Below the pieces are notes generated by a model, which saw nothing but the letters and a program-made list of their open reading frames with translations, did not search any database and had not been told where the DNA came from. From NCBI RefSeq assembly GCF_018129025.1, contig NZ_JAAEDI010000017.1:62001-126000 (forward strand): a DNA stretch of 64,000 bases, given 5' to 3'. Both the position numbers and the translations under genes were made by a program. The DNA comes from Neoroseomonas terrae (GTDB lineage: Bacteria > Pseudomonadota > Alphaproteobacteria > Acetobacterales > Acetobacteraceae). Below, in pieces: positions 16,508-25,353 of the stretch (its first letter is position 1; each line of letters begins with the position of its first letter).

Positions 16508-17488
16508 ATGATCCGCCGCCATCTCCTCCTTCACACCACCCTGCTCGGCGCCACGGCGATGCTGCCGCGGAGCGCCGGCGCGCAGGGCGGCTGGGCGCCG
16601 GATCGGGCCGTTCGCATCGTCGTGCCGGTCGCGGCCGGCGGTAGCCTCGACATCCTGGGCCGCCTGCTGGCGCGGCATCTGTCGCCGCGCCTCGGCCAGC
16701 CGGTGGTGGCCGAGAACCTGCCCGGCGCGGGCAGCAACATCGCGTTTGAGACAGTCGCCCGCGCCCGGCCCGACGGGCTGACGCTTCTGGTCGGATCCGA
16801 TCCGCTGACCATCAACCCGGCGCTGTATCCGCGCGTCGGCTACGATCCGGTGCGCGACTTCGCGCCGATTATCGAAGCCGTGCGGGCGCCGCAGGTGCTT
16901 GTGGTGAACCCGCGCTCGCCCGTCAGCGATCTCGCCGGCTTCGTGGAATGGGCAAAGGAGCAGGAGGGCCGGCTGACCGTCGCCTCCCAGGGCAATGGCT
17001 CGATAGGACATCTGGCCGGCGCGCTGTTCGCGCAGCGGGCCGATCTGCGCTTCACCCATGTGCCCTATCGCGGTGGCGGCCCGGCTGTGATCGACGTGGT
17101 CGCCGGGCATGTCGAGGCGCTGTTCGTGACCCTTCCGGCCGCCATCGAGCACATTCGCGGCGGCCGCCTGCGCGCCCTGGCGGTAACCGGCACGGAGCGG
17201 TCCGCCGCCATACCCGCGGTGCCGACCGTGGCCGAGGCGCTTCTGCCCGGCTTCGATGTCGTGACCTGGCAGGGTGTCCTCGCCCCTGCCGGCACGCCGC
17301 AGCCGGCGATCGACCGCCTCGCCACCGACCTCGCCGCCGTGCTGGCGCTGCCGGGGGTCGCAGACGACCTCACGCGACAGGGTTTCACCGTCACCGGCCA
17401 TGGGCCCGATCGTTTCGCAGCCCTGATCCGGGCCGAAGCAGAACGCTGGCCAACCGTGGTGCGCAGCACCGGCGCGCGGCCGGAATAG
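16508..17488 (+). CDS. Tripartite tricarboxylate transporter (Bug-family) solute-binding protein
   Basis: A 326-residue periplasmic binding protein. A signal peptide (MIRRHLLLHTTLLGATAMLP, cleavage after SAGAQ) precedes the conserved opening DRAVRIVVPVAAGGSLDILG. Later Bug-family hallmarks are VAENLPGAGSNIA, TLLVGSDPLTINPALYP and THVPYRGGGPAVIDVVAGHV. No membrane components (TctA/TctB) are nearby, as is usual for these numerous orphan binding proteins. The ligand, probably a carboxylate, cannot be assigned. The Lrp-type gene is divergent. Confidence 0.93.
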   Translation: MIRRHLLLHTTLLGATAMLPRSAGAQGGWAPDRAVRIVVPVAAGGSLDILGRLLARHLSPRLGQPVVAENLPGAGSNIAFETVARARPDGLTLLVGSDPLTINPALYPRVGYDPVRDFAPIIEAVRAPQVLVVNPRSPVSDLAGFVEWAKEQEGRLTVASQGNGSIGHLAGALFAQRADLRFTHVPYRGGGPAVIDVVAGHVEALFVTLPAAIEHIRGGRLRALAVTGTERSAAIPAVPTVAEALLPGFDVVTWQGVLAPAGTPQPAIDRLATDLAAVLALPGVADDLTRQGFTVTGHGPDRFAALIRAEAERWPTVVRSTGARPE

Positions 17489-17532
17489 CATGCGCCTGGA
17501 CCGGCGACCGCAGGGCGTGGTGAAACCGATGG

Positions 17533-18150
17533 ATGCCGCATCGGCGCTCCTTCTTCTCCATGGTCCTGCTCGGGGCCTGTACTTCGCCAGGCCCGGCGGA
17601 AGATCCGCGGCCGCTGTCGCAGGAGGCGGTGCTCGTCACCGCACAATCCTGGCATCTCGATCTCTGCCTGACGGCCGCCGCGATCGGGGCTGGCCGGCTG
17701 GCGCCGCTAGCCCAGGGTTCTCCCACGGCCCAGGCCTTCGCCTTCGGCTTCGGGCTCGAGTCCTGGATGCGCGCGGCACGGCCCGGCTCCGGCGAGGCGT
17801 TGGGCGCGCTGGCGGGTGGCCCGGCGGTCGTCGCCATCCAGGCGCTGCCAGGACCGGCGCCGGTCACGGCGGAGGAATCCGTGGCCCTGCGCCTTCCTTA
17901 CGGGGGCCACGCCGCCATCGACGCCTTTATTGCGGGCCAGTTGGAGGTCCCTCTGCCGCCAGTCCCGCCCGGCGGTTCGTTGCTGCTGCCTTCGCGACGG
18001 CGCTACAGCCTCCGCTTCACATGCAACAGCTGGGTGATGGCCGCCCTGGCCGCCGCCGGGCTGCCGGTGCCTGTCAGCGGCGTGGGCCTGCGCCGCGAAG
18101 CCATGGCCGCCCTGCGCGTCGAAGCCGCGCGCCAAGCGGGCCGGAGCTAA
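17533..18150 (+). CDS. DUF2459 lipoprotein
   Basis: A 205-residue lipoprotein; lipobox LLGAC places the acylated Cys at residue 16. The mature part shows the DUF2459 pattern: SWHLDLCLTAA near the start, AFGFGLESWMRAARPG, and near the end RFTCNSWVMAALAAAGLPVPV, where the Cys-Asn-x-Trp is typical. The family was first noted near urease genes in some bacteria; there are none here. Function unknown. It starts 44 bases after the Bug-family gene and may be co-transcribed. Confidence 0.75.
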   Translation: MPHRRSFFSMVLLGACTSPGPAEDPRPLSQEAVLVTAQSWHLDLCLTAAAIGAGRLAPLAQGSPTAQAFAFGFGLESWMRAARPGSGEALGALAGGPAVVAIQALPGPAPVTAEESVALRLPYGGHAAIDAFIAGQLEVPLPPVPPGGSLLLPSRRRYSLRFTCNSWVMAALAAAGLPVPVSGVGLRREAMAALRVEAARQAGRS

Positions 18151-18825
18151 CGGGCCGGCCGGGGCATCGTTCCGCGCGCAGCGGCGCAACCCCCGTCGCC
18201 CGGTTTCGTTCGAGGGCAGTCTGGGGGATGAGAAATCGATGCAGCGCTCGCAACGATATCACCGGGCCGGGTCGCAGACCCGCCCGATGCTGCCGCAGGA
18301 CCGCATTGCGGAACCGGCATGCCCGCCACCCGCGACTGGACTGTATGGAGCACGCACCGAATTCGGTCCAAGTGCGGAATATCACGGATCGGTCGTCCAG
18401 AAGTCCTTCATTTGCCTCGATCGGCAGGTTGAACACCATCCGAACCCCGAATCGCCGGAAGCTGAGTTGATGTCCATCCGACGCGACCTTCTGCTGCGTA
18501 GTGCACTGCTCCGCCAGCCGGAGATGCCGCCACCACCACCCGTGCGCGCCGCTGCCCCGCCGCCGCCCGTCACGACGCCGTCCCGCCGCGCGACGACGGC
18601 AACGCCGCGTCGTCGGACCAGACGGGCAATGGATACGGGACCGGCGATCGGGAGCTGAAGAGCGCTGCCTTCAGGCTCCCCATCGGAGGTGCGCGACGGC
18701 CCCTGACAACGCGATGAGCGCGCCGGCGACGAAGCAATCGCACACTGCGCGTACGAGGAGCCGCATGGACCAATTCGCCCAGCATCCTGCGGCGGACGCC
18801 ATGCGGTCCGTCTTCGTCCGTGGCG
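18151..18825. other. Gene-poor stretch, possible decayed sequence
   Basis: About 675 bases without a convincing gene, and with lower GC and more irregular codon-position pattern than its surroundings. A frame at 18470-18658 could make 62 residues (MSIRRDLLLRSALLRQPEMP, then Pro-, Thr- and Arg-rich), but it has no good ribosome-binding site and low-complexity content, so I do not call it. No repeat of the window's main family is present. Confidence 0.5.
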
Positions 18826-20394
18826 TCAGCGCTTCTCGATGTTCCAGAACACCAGCGGGGAGCTGCGAATGACGCCGGTCACCTCCCGCCGCCAAGCGAA
18901 GGGCGAGTAGTAATTGCCGGTCAGGATCACCGGGAGGAAGTCCCATAACGCCCGGGCCAATTCCTCAAGGATCGCTTCCCGTCGCGCGGGGTCAGGTTCC
19001 TGGGCGTAGGCGGCACGCAGTCGCTCGATGTTCTCGTCGCAGGGCCAGCCGAGGTAGTTGCGCTGCTCGCAATTGGTGTTGATCGTCACGTTGAGCAGCG
19101 GGGTCCACATGCCCGTGCCGGACAGCGCGGAAGGCGTGAGGTTCCAGCCTCCGGCATCAGGGCTCGCCTTGCTCAGCCGGCGTGCCTGGACCGCCGCGAA
19201 GTCCATCAGCTGCAGGTCGACATTGGCGCCGATGCGGCGCAACGCATCCGCGGCGACCTCGGCGAGCGCCTGCTGAGCCGGTAGCTCGGTAGTGCCGATC
19301 AGCACGATCCGCTCGCCATTGTAGCCGGACTCACGCAGCATCTGCCGCGCGCGTTCCAGGTTCTGTTGGCGATAGGGCTCGGAACCGACTTCCGTGCCGT
19401 TCGGCGTGTCGCAGCCGAAGAAGGAGAAGCAGCCGGGCCGCCACCATTCCTGCGTGCCGTAGCCCGCCGCCATGAAATCGGCCTGGTTCACCGCCAGGGC
19501 GAGCGCACGTCGTGCCCGGACGTCGTTGAACGGCGGATGAAGGAAATTCGGCCTGAGGTAAGAGACGGAGGCCAGTGGCGCGAGGCGCGTGACGACCACG
19601 TTCCGATCGCGCTGCAGCAGCGGGATCATGTCGGCGGGCAGCTGGTCGATCAGGTCGATCTCGCCGCGCCGCAACGCGTTGCCGCGCGTCGCGGCATCAG
19701 GGATGAAGCGCATCTCCACGCGGTCGATCAAGGCGCGCTTGCCGCCGGCAAGGCCGTTCACCGGCTCTTCGCGCGGCACGTAGTCCTGGTTGCGCTCCCA
19801 CACGGCGCCAGCGCCGAGCATGTAGCGGCTCTGCACGAAGCGGAAGGGACCGGAACCGATCGCCGTGGTGACCGGCCGGAACGGGTCCTGCTGCGCATCC
19901 TGCCGCCGCATGATCAGCGGCTGCGTGCCGGCGATCGAACCCAGCGCAAGCCGCAGGAAGGGAAACGGACGGTGGAGCTGGAAGACGACCGTCTGCGGCC
20001 CGTCCGGGGAGAAGGATTGCAGATTCGCCTTCAGCAGCTGCCCCAGCGTGTCGCGGATCATCCAGCGATTGATCGAGGCGACGACGTCCTCCGACGTCAC
20101 GGGCTGCCCATCATGGAAACGCAGATTCGGCCGCAGGGTGAGGCGATAGGTCAGGCCGTCGGGGGAAATCTCCTCCTGCCCGACCATCTGCGGTCGCGGC
20201 TCGCGATTCTCGTCCAGCGAGTACAGCGTGTCATAGACCATGCTGCCATGCTGGCCGACGGTCGTCGCCGTCGTGATCATCGCGTCCAGCGTCGCGAGGT
20301 CGGAGCTCGGCGCGTAGCGCAGCACGCTCTCGGCCGCGGCGGGCATCGCGAACCCCAGCGCGATGGTTGCGGCGAAGAACCTCTTTCGGGTCAT
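18826..20394 (-). CDS. Peptide/nickel-type ABC transporter solute-binding protein (SBP_bac_5)
   Basis: A 522-residue periplasmic binding protein. The signal peptide is MTRKRFFAATIALGFAMPAAA. Family 5 hallmarks are LDAMITTATTVGQHGSMVYDTL, LRPNLRFHDGQPVTSEDVVASI and VNQADFMAAGYGTQ. The start is backed by a strong GGGAGGAGAG site. No matching permease or ATPase genes lie next to it; it is the last gene of the long minus-strand cluster, following the aspartoacylase-like gene by 24 bases. It probably feeds a di/oligopeptide or amine-type ligand to a transporter elsewhere. Confidence 0.93.
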   Translation of the reverse strand: MTRKRFFAATIALGFAMPAAAESVLRYAPSSDLATLDAMITTATTVGQHGSMVYDTLYSLDENREPRPQMVGQEEISPDGLTYRLTLRPNLRFHDGQPVTSEDVVASINRWMIRDTLGQLLKANLQSFSPDGPQTVVFQLHRPFPFLRLALGSIAGTQPLIMRRQDAQQDPFRPVTTAIGSGPFRFVQSRYMLGAGAVWERNQDYVPREEPVNGLAGGKRALIDRVEMRFIPDAATRGNALRRGEIDLIDQLPADMIPLLQRDRNVVVTRLAPLASVSYLRPNFLHPPFNDVRARRALALAVNQADFMAAGYGTQEWWRPGCFSFFGCDTPNGTEVGSEPYRQQNLERARQMLRESGYNGERIVLIGTTELPAQQALAEVAADALRRIGANVDLQLMDFAAVQARRLSKASPDAGGWNLTPSALSGTGMWTPLLNVTINTNCEQRNYLGWPCDENIERLRAAYAQEPDPARREAILEELARALWDFLPVILTGNYYSPFAWRREVTGVIRSSPLVFWNIEKR

Positions 20395-20418
20395 TGTCCT
20401 CTCCTCCCTGACGCCGCA

Positions 20419-21417
20419 TCAGCGGCGCGGTGTTGCGATCGTATCGCCGACCCAGCCGGCCATGTAGGTCAGGGTACCGGGCCGGACCATCGCAGGGACG
20501 GCCTGGCCGACCATCAGGATGGGCGGCGCCTTCGGCACGAAGGGCTTCATCACGGACGGCCCCCAGCGGTCGAAGCCCGGGCCGGTGCCGGTCTCGACGC
20601 CGATCGGGTCGATGACGAACTCCTCGAGCCGCTCGCCGGTGACGACATTGGTCACCCAGCCGATGACGCCCGGGCCGACCGGCTTGCCCACGCGCTCCGC
20701 GCCGAAGTCGCTGCACAGCGCACCATCCTTCGACGCGAAGAACAGCTTCACCTGGTCGAGGATGTCCACGCGATCCGGCCCGGTCGGCACGTCGTCCAGG
20801 TGGCCTCGGAAGCGCAGCATGTTGAGGCAGCCCTCGACCGCCAGCGTCATGTCGTTGCGGTCGGCGCCGCCGAACTCGATCAGCGTGGCCTGCATGCCGG
20901 CGCGCGTCGCCTCGGCGCAAAGCTGGCCGGGCGTGTGCCGCCCCACCATGACCGGGATGTAGCCGAAGGAGGCGCTCAGCTCGAGATTGCCGTAGTCATA
21001 CGCGAACTCGGTCGCGCGCACGGGCGTGCCGGAATGCACGTCGATGACACAGTCGACGCGTTCCTTCAGCGCGGCGAACAGCGCGTGGGCGAGCTGGTCG
21101 GAGACGGCGCCGTGCGGCGTACCGGGGAAGCGCCGGTTCAGCTCCACAAGGTCGGGGTTGTGCCGCGTCGCGGCCTGGAAGCCGAAGGGGTTGATGATAG
21201 GCAGGATCAGGACCGTTCCCTTCACGCTGCGCTCGGTCAGCCGCTTCGCCAGCTCATGCATCGCCAGCACGCCGAGCGGCTTGTCGCCGATCATGCCGGC
21301 GACGATGGCCGTCGCAGGGCCGCCGCTGCCGAATTCCAGGACGTGGATCCGCCAGGGGAACTCGTCGACCCGCGTGCCGGGCAGGTCGATATGCCAGCGG
21401 CGCGGCTCAGCGGGCAT
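20419..21417 (-). CDS. Succinylglutamate desuccinylase/aspartoacylase-like protein lacking the HxxE zinc motif
   Basis: A 332-residue member of the AstE/ASPA (M14-related) superfamily. It keeps LILPIINPFGFQAATR, the substrate-Arg loop VELNRRFPGTP, the third zinc His in VIDVHSGTPVR and the Glu in LIEFGGA. The first metal motif, normally G-H-G-x-E, reads AGMIGDKPLG: His is Ile and Glu is Lys. Classical zinc hydrolysis is therefore doubtful; it may bind a ligand, use another metal site, or be a divergent subfamily. It overlaps the Old Yellow Enzyme gene by 11 bases. The start at 21417 gives the normal N-terminus. Confidence 0.78.
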   Translation of the reverse strand: MPAEPRRWHIDLPGTRVDEFPWRIHVLEFGSGGPATAIVAGMIGDKPLGVLAMHELAKRLTERSVKGTVLILPIINPFGFQAATRHNPDLVELNRRFPGTPHGAVSDQLAHALFAALKERVDCVIDVHSGTPVRATEFAYDYGNLELSASFGYIPVMVGRHTPGQLCAEATRAGMQATLIEFGGADRNDMTLAVEGCLNMLRFRGHLDDVPTGPDRVDILDQVKLFFASKDGALCSDFGAERVGKPVGPGVIGWVTNVVTGERLEEFVIDPIGVETGTGPGFDRWGPSVMKPFVPKAPPILMVGQAVPAMVRPGTLTYMAGWVGDTIATPRR

Positions 21418-22504
21418 AGGCGTTGCGCCCCGTGCGCGTGGCGGCCCGGATGTAGGCGGACGGCACCTCGATCTGCGCGCCGAGCTCCTCTGCCGCATGC
21501 CAGGGCCATCGCGGGTTGTTCAGCATGCCGCGGCCGATTGCGATCATGTCCGCCTGACCGCTGGCGACGATGGATTCCGCATGGGCCGGCTCGCGGATCA
21601 GGCCAACGGCCATCGTCGCCATGCCCGTGCCTTCCCGGACCGCGGCGGCAAAGGGCACCTGATAGCCCGGACCATCCGGGATGGTGGCGAAGCCATTGCC
21701 GCCGCTCGACATATCCGCATAGTCGCAGCCACGACGGGCGAGCTCGGTGCCGAAGGCGACGGCTTCCAACGTGTCGATGCCGCCCTCGATCCAATCCGTG
21801 CCGTTGAAGCGCACGCCGAGCGGACGATCCGCCGGCCAAGCCGCACGCACCGCGTCGAAGACCTCCAGGGGAAACCGCATCCGGTTCTCGAGGCTACCGC
21901 CATAGGCATCGCTGCGCTGATTCGCGACGGAAGATAGGAAGCTGCTGACGAGGTAGCCATGCGCGCCATGGATCTCGAGCAGGTCGATCCCGAGCCGCGC
22001 GCAGCGCCGCGTCGCATCGGCGAAGGATGCCAGCACCTCCTCCATATCCGCGCGGGTCATCTCACGCGGAACAGGCCAACCCTCGGCCCAGGGGATCGGG
22101 GAGGCTCCGATGGGTTCCCAGCCGCCTTCGGAAGCGGGCGCATGCCCGTAGCGTCGCCCGGCGGTCGGGTTCAGCACGGACGCCTTTCGGCCGGCGTGAC
22201 CGAGTTGCAGGCCGATCGGCATGCCGCTGTACCGCCGCACGATGGCGAGCACGCGGCTCAGCGCTTCCTCATTCTCGTCGTTGTAGAGGCCGAGGCATTC
22301 GCGGCTGATGCGGCCACGCGGTTCGACGCCGGTCGCCTCGATGATCAGCAGCCCCGCTCCGGACAAGGCGAGATGGCCGAGATGGATAATATGCCAATCC
22401 GTCGCATTGCCGTTCACCGCGTGGAACTCGCACATCGGCGCGATGACGATGCGGTTGGGCAGTGTCAGCCCGCGCAGCGTGATGGGCGAGAAGAGCTGGC
22501 TCAT
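21407..22504 (-). CDS. NADH:flavin oxidoreductase (Old Yellow Enzyme family)
   Basis: A 365-residue TIM-barrel flavoenzyme. It opens LFSPITLRGLTLPNRIVIAP with MCEF, has GLQLGHAGRKA (the ligand-binding HxGR segment), DLLEIHGAHGYLVSSFLSS and ENRMRFPLEVFDAVR, and ends with AIGRGMLNNPRWPWHAAEEL. This is the YqjM-like subclass (Cys in PMCEF). It reduces activated alkenes or related substrates with NAD(P)H and FMN. Its start overlaps the upstream gene by four bases (ATGA) and its stop overlaps the downstream gene, marking it as part of a coupled operon. Confidence 0.93.
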   Translation of the reverse strand: MSQLFSPITLRGLTLPNRIVIAPMCEFHAVNGNATDWHIIHLGHLALSGAGLLIIEATGVEPRGRISRECLGLYNDENEEALSRVLAIVRRYSGMPIGLQLGHAGRKASVLNPTAGRRYGHAPASEGGWEPIGASPIPWAEGWPVPREMTRADMEEVLASFADATRRCARLGIDLLEIHGAHGYLVSSFLSSVANQRSDAYGGSLENRMRFPLEVFDAVRAAWPADRPLGVRFNGTDWIEGGIDTLEAVAFGTELARRGCDYADMSSGGNGFATIPDGPGYQVPFAAAVREGTGMATMAVGLIREPAHAESIVASGQADMIAIGRGMLNNPRWPWHAAEELGAQIEVPSAYIRAATRTGRNAYAR

Positions 22505-23199
22505 GCCGTTGTTCCGATGCGCTTGGGGGCGGTGGCGAGGCGCAGCGCGGGGTCGCGCGCCCAGGGGTAGAGGCGCCACCCGGCGAAGCCGAGGGCGGGA
22601 TCGATCCGCGACGACAGCCAGCCGGGCAGCGTGGCTGCCAAGCCGTATGGCGGCTGCGCGGCCCATTCGGTGACCAGCGACAATGCCGGCCGGATCGACG
22701 GGCCGGTCGGCGCGTCGCGGCCGCGATGCAGCAGCCGTATCTGGCGCGCGCCATGGTCGATGAGAGTCGCGCCGCCGCCCTCGGTCAGCCATGCGGCGAT
22801 GCGCTCCTCGAGCGCAGCATCGCCCTCGAACCGCCAGATCAGAATCCAGTCGGCATCGAGGGGCGCGGCAGCATCGCGCGAGGGCACGGGCGTCGAGGGA
22901 TGGTGGTGATAGACCGTGCGACTGTTGGGCAGGCCCCTGATCGCAGGGGGCCGCCAGGGATCGGTGGCTGCAATGTCACGATACCGGTCGAAGGCCGGCT
23001 GCTGGAACATCGCCCAGTCGCCGGCCTGGTAGATGTCCACGACCGCCATCGTGCCCGAGACGCCGACATAGGACGTGCAGTTGTTGAAGCCCGCATTGAA
23101 CAGATGCGGCGCGTGGACGGAGGCATACCACTCGGCGAAGGCGGGCAGGGCCTCGGCGGCCGGCTCGATCTCGACAACGTAGAAGACCGGCCCGCTCAT
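22501..23199 (-). CDS. Unknown protein, probable ferredoxin-like alpha/beta (EthD-like) fold
   Basis: A 232-residue soluble protein. The first half (FYVVEIEPAAEALPAFAEWY, then ASVHAPHLFNAGFNNCTSYVG) resembles dimeric alpha/beta-barrel proteins such as EthD-type or polyketide-cyclase-like families: a beta strand, a helix with W/Y-x-x-x-H-x-P, then a second strand. The second half (DADWILIWRFEGDAALEERI) may be another such unit. The start at 23199 has a very strong site (GGAGGGGGACAAG). It lies between the DAO-type oxidase and the Old Yellow Enzyme and overlaps the latter by four bases. A role in the same pathway is inferred from position only. Confidence 0.7.
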   Translation of the reverse strand: MSGPVFYVVEIEPAAEALPAFAEWYASVHAPHLFNAGFNNCTSYVGVSGTMAVVDIYQAGDWAMFQQPAFDRYRDIAATDPWRPPAIRGLPNSRTVYHHHPSTPVPSRDAAAPLDADWILIWRFEGDAALEERIAAWLTEGGGATLIDHGARQIRLLHRGRDAPTGPSIRPALSLVTEWAAQPPYGLAATLPGWLSSRIDPALGFAGWRLYPWARDPALRLATAPKRIGTTA

Positions 23200-23213
23200 C
23201 TTGTCCCCCTCCG

Positions 23214-24545
23214 TCAGGCGGCCTTCCGGTCCAGCCAGTCGCGGAAGCGATACCAGCTTCCGACCATCGGCAGCATCCAGGGATTGCCGGTGTAGAAGGC
23301 CCGGGTCGGGAAGTCCCGGCCGTCGAAGACCGGCAGCTTGTTGGTCTTGCCGAGCAGCTTCTTGCCGACCTCCGCCCCCAGATAGGACAGCATCGCGACG
23401 CCGGCGCCGTTGCAAGCCATCGCGTAGTGCAGCCCTTTCTGCGTCACACCCATATGCGGCAGGTAGTCGAAGGCGAAGGCCACATTGCCGGTCCAGGCAT
23501 GGGTGACGCGCACACCCTTCAGCTGCGGCCAGCGGGCGAGCATCATCGAATGCAGGATCGGGGCGGAGACCTCCGGCGTCACCTGCGTGAAGCGTGCCCG
23601 GCCGCCGAAAACCACGCGCTTGTTGTCGTGCGACATGCGGTAATACGTCAGGATGCGTCGGCTATCGGCCAGCGTGCGCTGGTTCGGGATCAGGCTGCGC
23701 GCGAGATCCGGATCGAGTTCCTCGGTCGCGATGATGTGGGACGCCACGGGGATCAGCCGCCGCCGCAGATCGGGCGTGAGGGATCCGGTGTAGCCGTTGG
23801 TCGCGATCACCACCTCGCCGGCCTCGATCGGCCCGCGGGACGTCTCGACACGCCAGCCATTCGCGATGCGCGTCAGCGCGCCGGCCTTGGTGCGGCCCAG
23901 CAGCGTGGCGCCATAGCGCTGCGCCGCCTGCATCAGGCCGCGGTGATACAGGCCCGGATGAATCTTGCCCGTCCGGTTCACCAGCATGCCGCCGAAATAG
24001 TAGTCGGAGGCCATCTCCTCCCGCTGGCGCTCGCGCGGCAGCATGGAGGCGTCGGCACCGGCGTACTCGTTCAGCGCATCGATCTTCGCGGCCATGCCGT
24101 CATAGTGTTTCGGCGTCCAGGCGCCCACGAAGCGGCCGGTGCGTTCGTAGAAGCACTGGATGTTCTCGCGCTGGACCAGCGCCTCGATATGGGCGAGGCC
24201 CTCGGAGGCATCGCCCATGATCGCGCGCAGCCAGTCGCGCACCTCCTCGGGGGATTGGCGGCCCTTGGCGCCCGACAGCCCCTTGCCGACATTGTTGCCG
24301 CCGGACACGCCGCCGCCATTGCGGGTGGAGGCGCCGAAGCCGAGCGGCTCCGCATCCAGCACCACGGCCTTGGTGCCGCCGCGGCCGAGTTCGATCGCGC
24401 AATTCAGCCCGGTGAGGCCGCCGCCGACGATGACGACGTCGGCCTTGGGCGGCAGCTCCGCCGGCGGGTCGTCCTCGCCCATCGCGATGGCTTCCCACCA
24501 GAAGGGCTTCGCCTTGAAGTCGGGGTGGAAGACGGAACTGTCCAT
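23214..24545 (-). CDS. FAD-dependent amine/amino-acid oxidoreductase (DAO family, PuuB-like)
   Basis: A 443-residue flavoprotein. The N-terminal Rossmann motif is DVVIVGGGLTGLNCAIELGR, with VVLDAEPLGFGASTRNGG (the DAO signature with the ASTRNGG stretch common in gamma-glutamylputrescine oxidases). Near the C-terminus, DYLPHMGVTQKGLHYAMACN and GAGVAMLSYLGAEVGK complete the FAD domain. It probably oxidizes a secondary or primary amine at C-N. The position next to a polyamine-type ABC transporter favours a polyamine or amino-acid-derived substrate; that is inference. It starts after a GAGGAC site. Confidence 0.88.
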   Translation of the reverse strand: MDSSVFHPDFKAKPFWWEAIAMGEDDPPAELPPKADVVIVGGGLTGLNCAIELGRGGTKAVVLDAEPLGFGASTRNGGGVSGGNNVGKGLSGAKGRQSPEEVRDWLRAIMGDASEGLAHIEALVQRENIQCFYERTGRFVGAWTPKHYDGMAAKIDALNEYAGADASMLPRERQREEMASDYYFGGMLVNRTGKIHPGLYHRGLMQAAQRYGATLLGRTKAGALTRIANGWRVETSRGPIEAGEVVIATNGYTGSLTPDLRRRLIPVASHIIATEELDPDLARSLIPNQRTLADSRRILTYYRMSHDNKRVVFGGRARFTQVTPEVSAPILHSMMLARWPQLKGVRVTHAWTGNVAFAFDYLPHMGVTQKGLHYAMACNGAGVAMLSYLGAEVGKKLLGKTNKLPVFDGRDFPTRAFYTGNPWMLPMVGSWYRFRDWLDRKAA

Positions 24546-24552
24546 GGCGTCC

Positions 24553-25353
24553 TCAGCGCGTGATGGTCGTGGTCAGCGCGCCACGGCCGAACAGGCTGGT
24601 CAGGCCGAGCGCGACGGCAACCAGCAGGATCTGCAACACCGACACCGCCGCGATGGTGGGGTCGATTTCCATCATGATGTTGTCGAACATCTTCTTCGGC
24701 AGCGTCATCGACGCGCCCGACAGGAACATCGCCAGCACCAGCTCGTCGAAGGAGCTGATGAAGGACAGGAAGGCGGCGGAGACCAGCGAGGGCCTGAGCT
24801 GCGGCAGGGTCACCCGCCAGATGATGGCCGGCCAGCTCGCGCCGAGACCGGCCGCGGCCTGCTCCTGCGCCTCATCGAAGCCGCGCAGCCCGGCGCTGAC
24901 CAGGATGACGACGAAAGGCAGCGCGAGCACGGTGTGAGCGACCGCGACGCCATACCATTCCCCGATGAGCTGGAGCCGAGCGAACACGCCGTACAACGCG
25001 ATGGACAGGATGATGGTCGGCACGATGATCGGCGCCGCCGCCAGCCGGTCCAGCACGCGCACGCCAGGCAGGCGCGACCGGACGAGGAAGAAGGTGAGCG
25101 GCACGCCGAGCCCCATGGCGAGCACGGTGCACAGGCTCGCCACCTTCACGCTGCGGATCGTGGCGTCGATCCAGCTCGGGTCATCCAGGTAGCGCTGGTA
25201 CCACTGCCAGGAAAATCCCGGCGGCGGGAATTGCAGGTAGGACGCGGAAGACAGCGAGATCGGGAACACCACCGCCAGCGGCAGCAGCAGGAACAGGAAG
25301 ACCAGCCCGGCGAACAGGCCGAGCAGGATCTGGCTGACGCGCCGCCTACGCAT
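24553..25353 (-). CDS. ABC transporter permease, PotC-like
   Basis: A 266-residue inner-membrane permease with six predicted membrane segments. The EAA loop is GFDEAQEQAAAGLGASWPAIIW followed by RVTLPQLRPSL, which contacts the ATPase. The N-terminal sequence (LLGLFAGLVFLFLLLPLAVV) and the FISSFDELVLAMFLSG stretch are typical of PotC/YdcV-type polyamine permeases. It overlaps the PotB-like gene by eight bases and is followed seven bases later by the oxidase gene. Confidence 0.92.
   Translation of the reverse strand: MRRRRVSQILLGLFAGLVFLFLLLPLAVVFPISLSSASYLQFPPPGFSWQWYQRYLDDPSWIDATIRSVKVASLCTVLAMGLGVPLTFFLVRSRLPGVRVLDRLAAAPIIVPTIILSIALYGVFARLQLIGEWYGVAVAHTVLALPFVVILVSAGLRGFDEAQEQAAAGLGASWPAIIWRVTLPQLRPSLVSAAFLSFISSFDELVLAMFLSGASMTLPKKMFDNIMMEIDPTIAAVSVLQILLVAVALGLTSLFGRGALTTTITR

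Noticed and set aside
15926..17491. A 521-residue minus-strand frame
   Set aside because: Only its last 156 codons are a real Lrp gene; the rest is antisense to the Bug-family gene, which has a clear signal peptide and family motifs.
18239..18658. A 139-residue frame, including a 62-residue Pro/Thr/Arg-rich part
   Set aside because: Low complexity, no ribosome-binding site and no family signal; coding is not supported.
19366..21807. An 813-residue plus-strand frame
   Set aside because: It is antisense to three well-supported genes (peptide-type binding protein, aspartoacylase-like protein, Old Yellow Enzyme) and has no domain.
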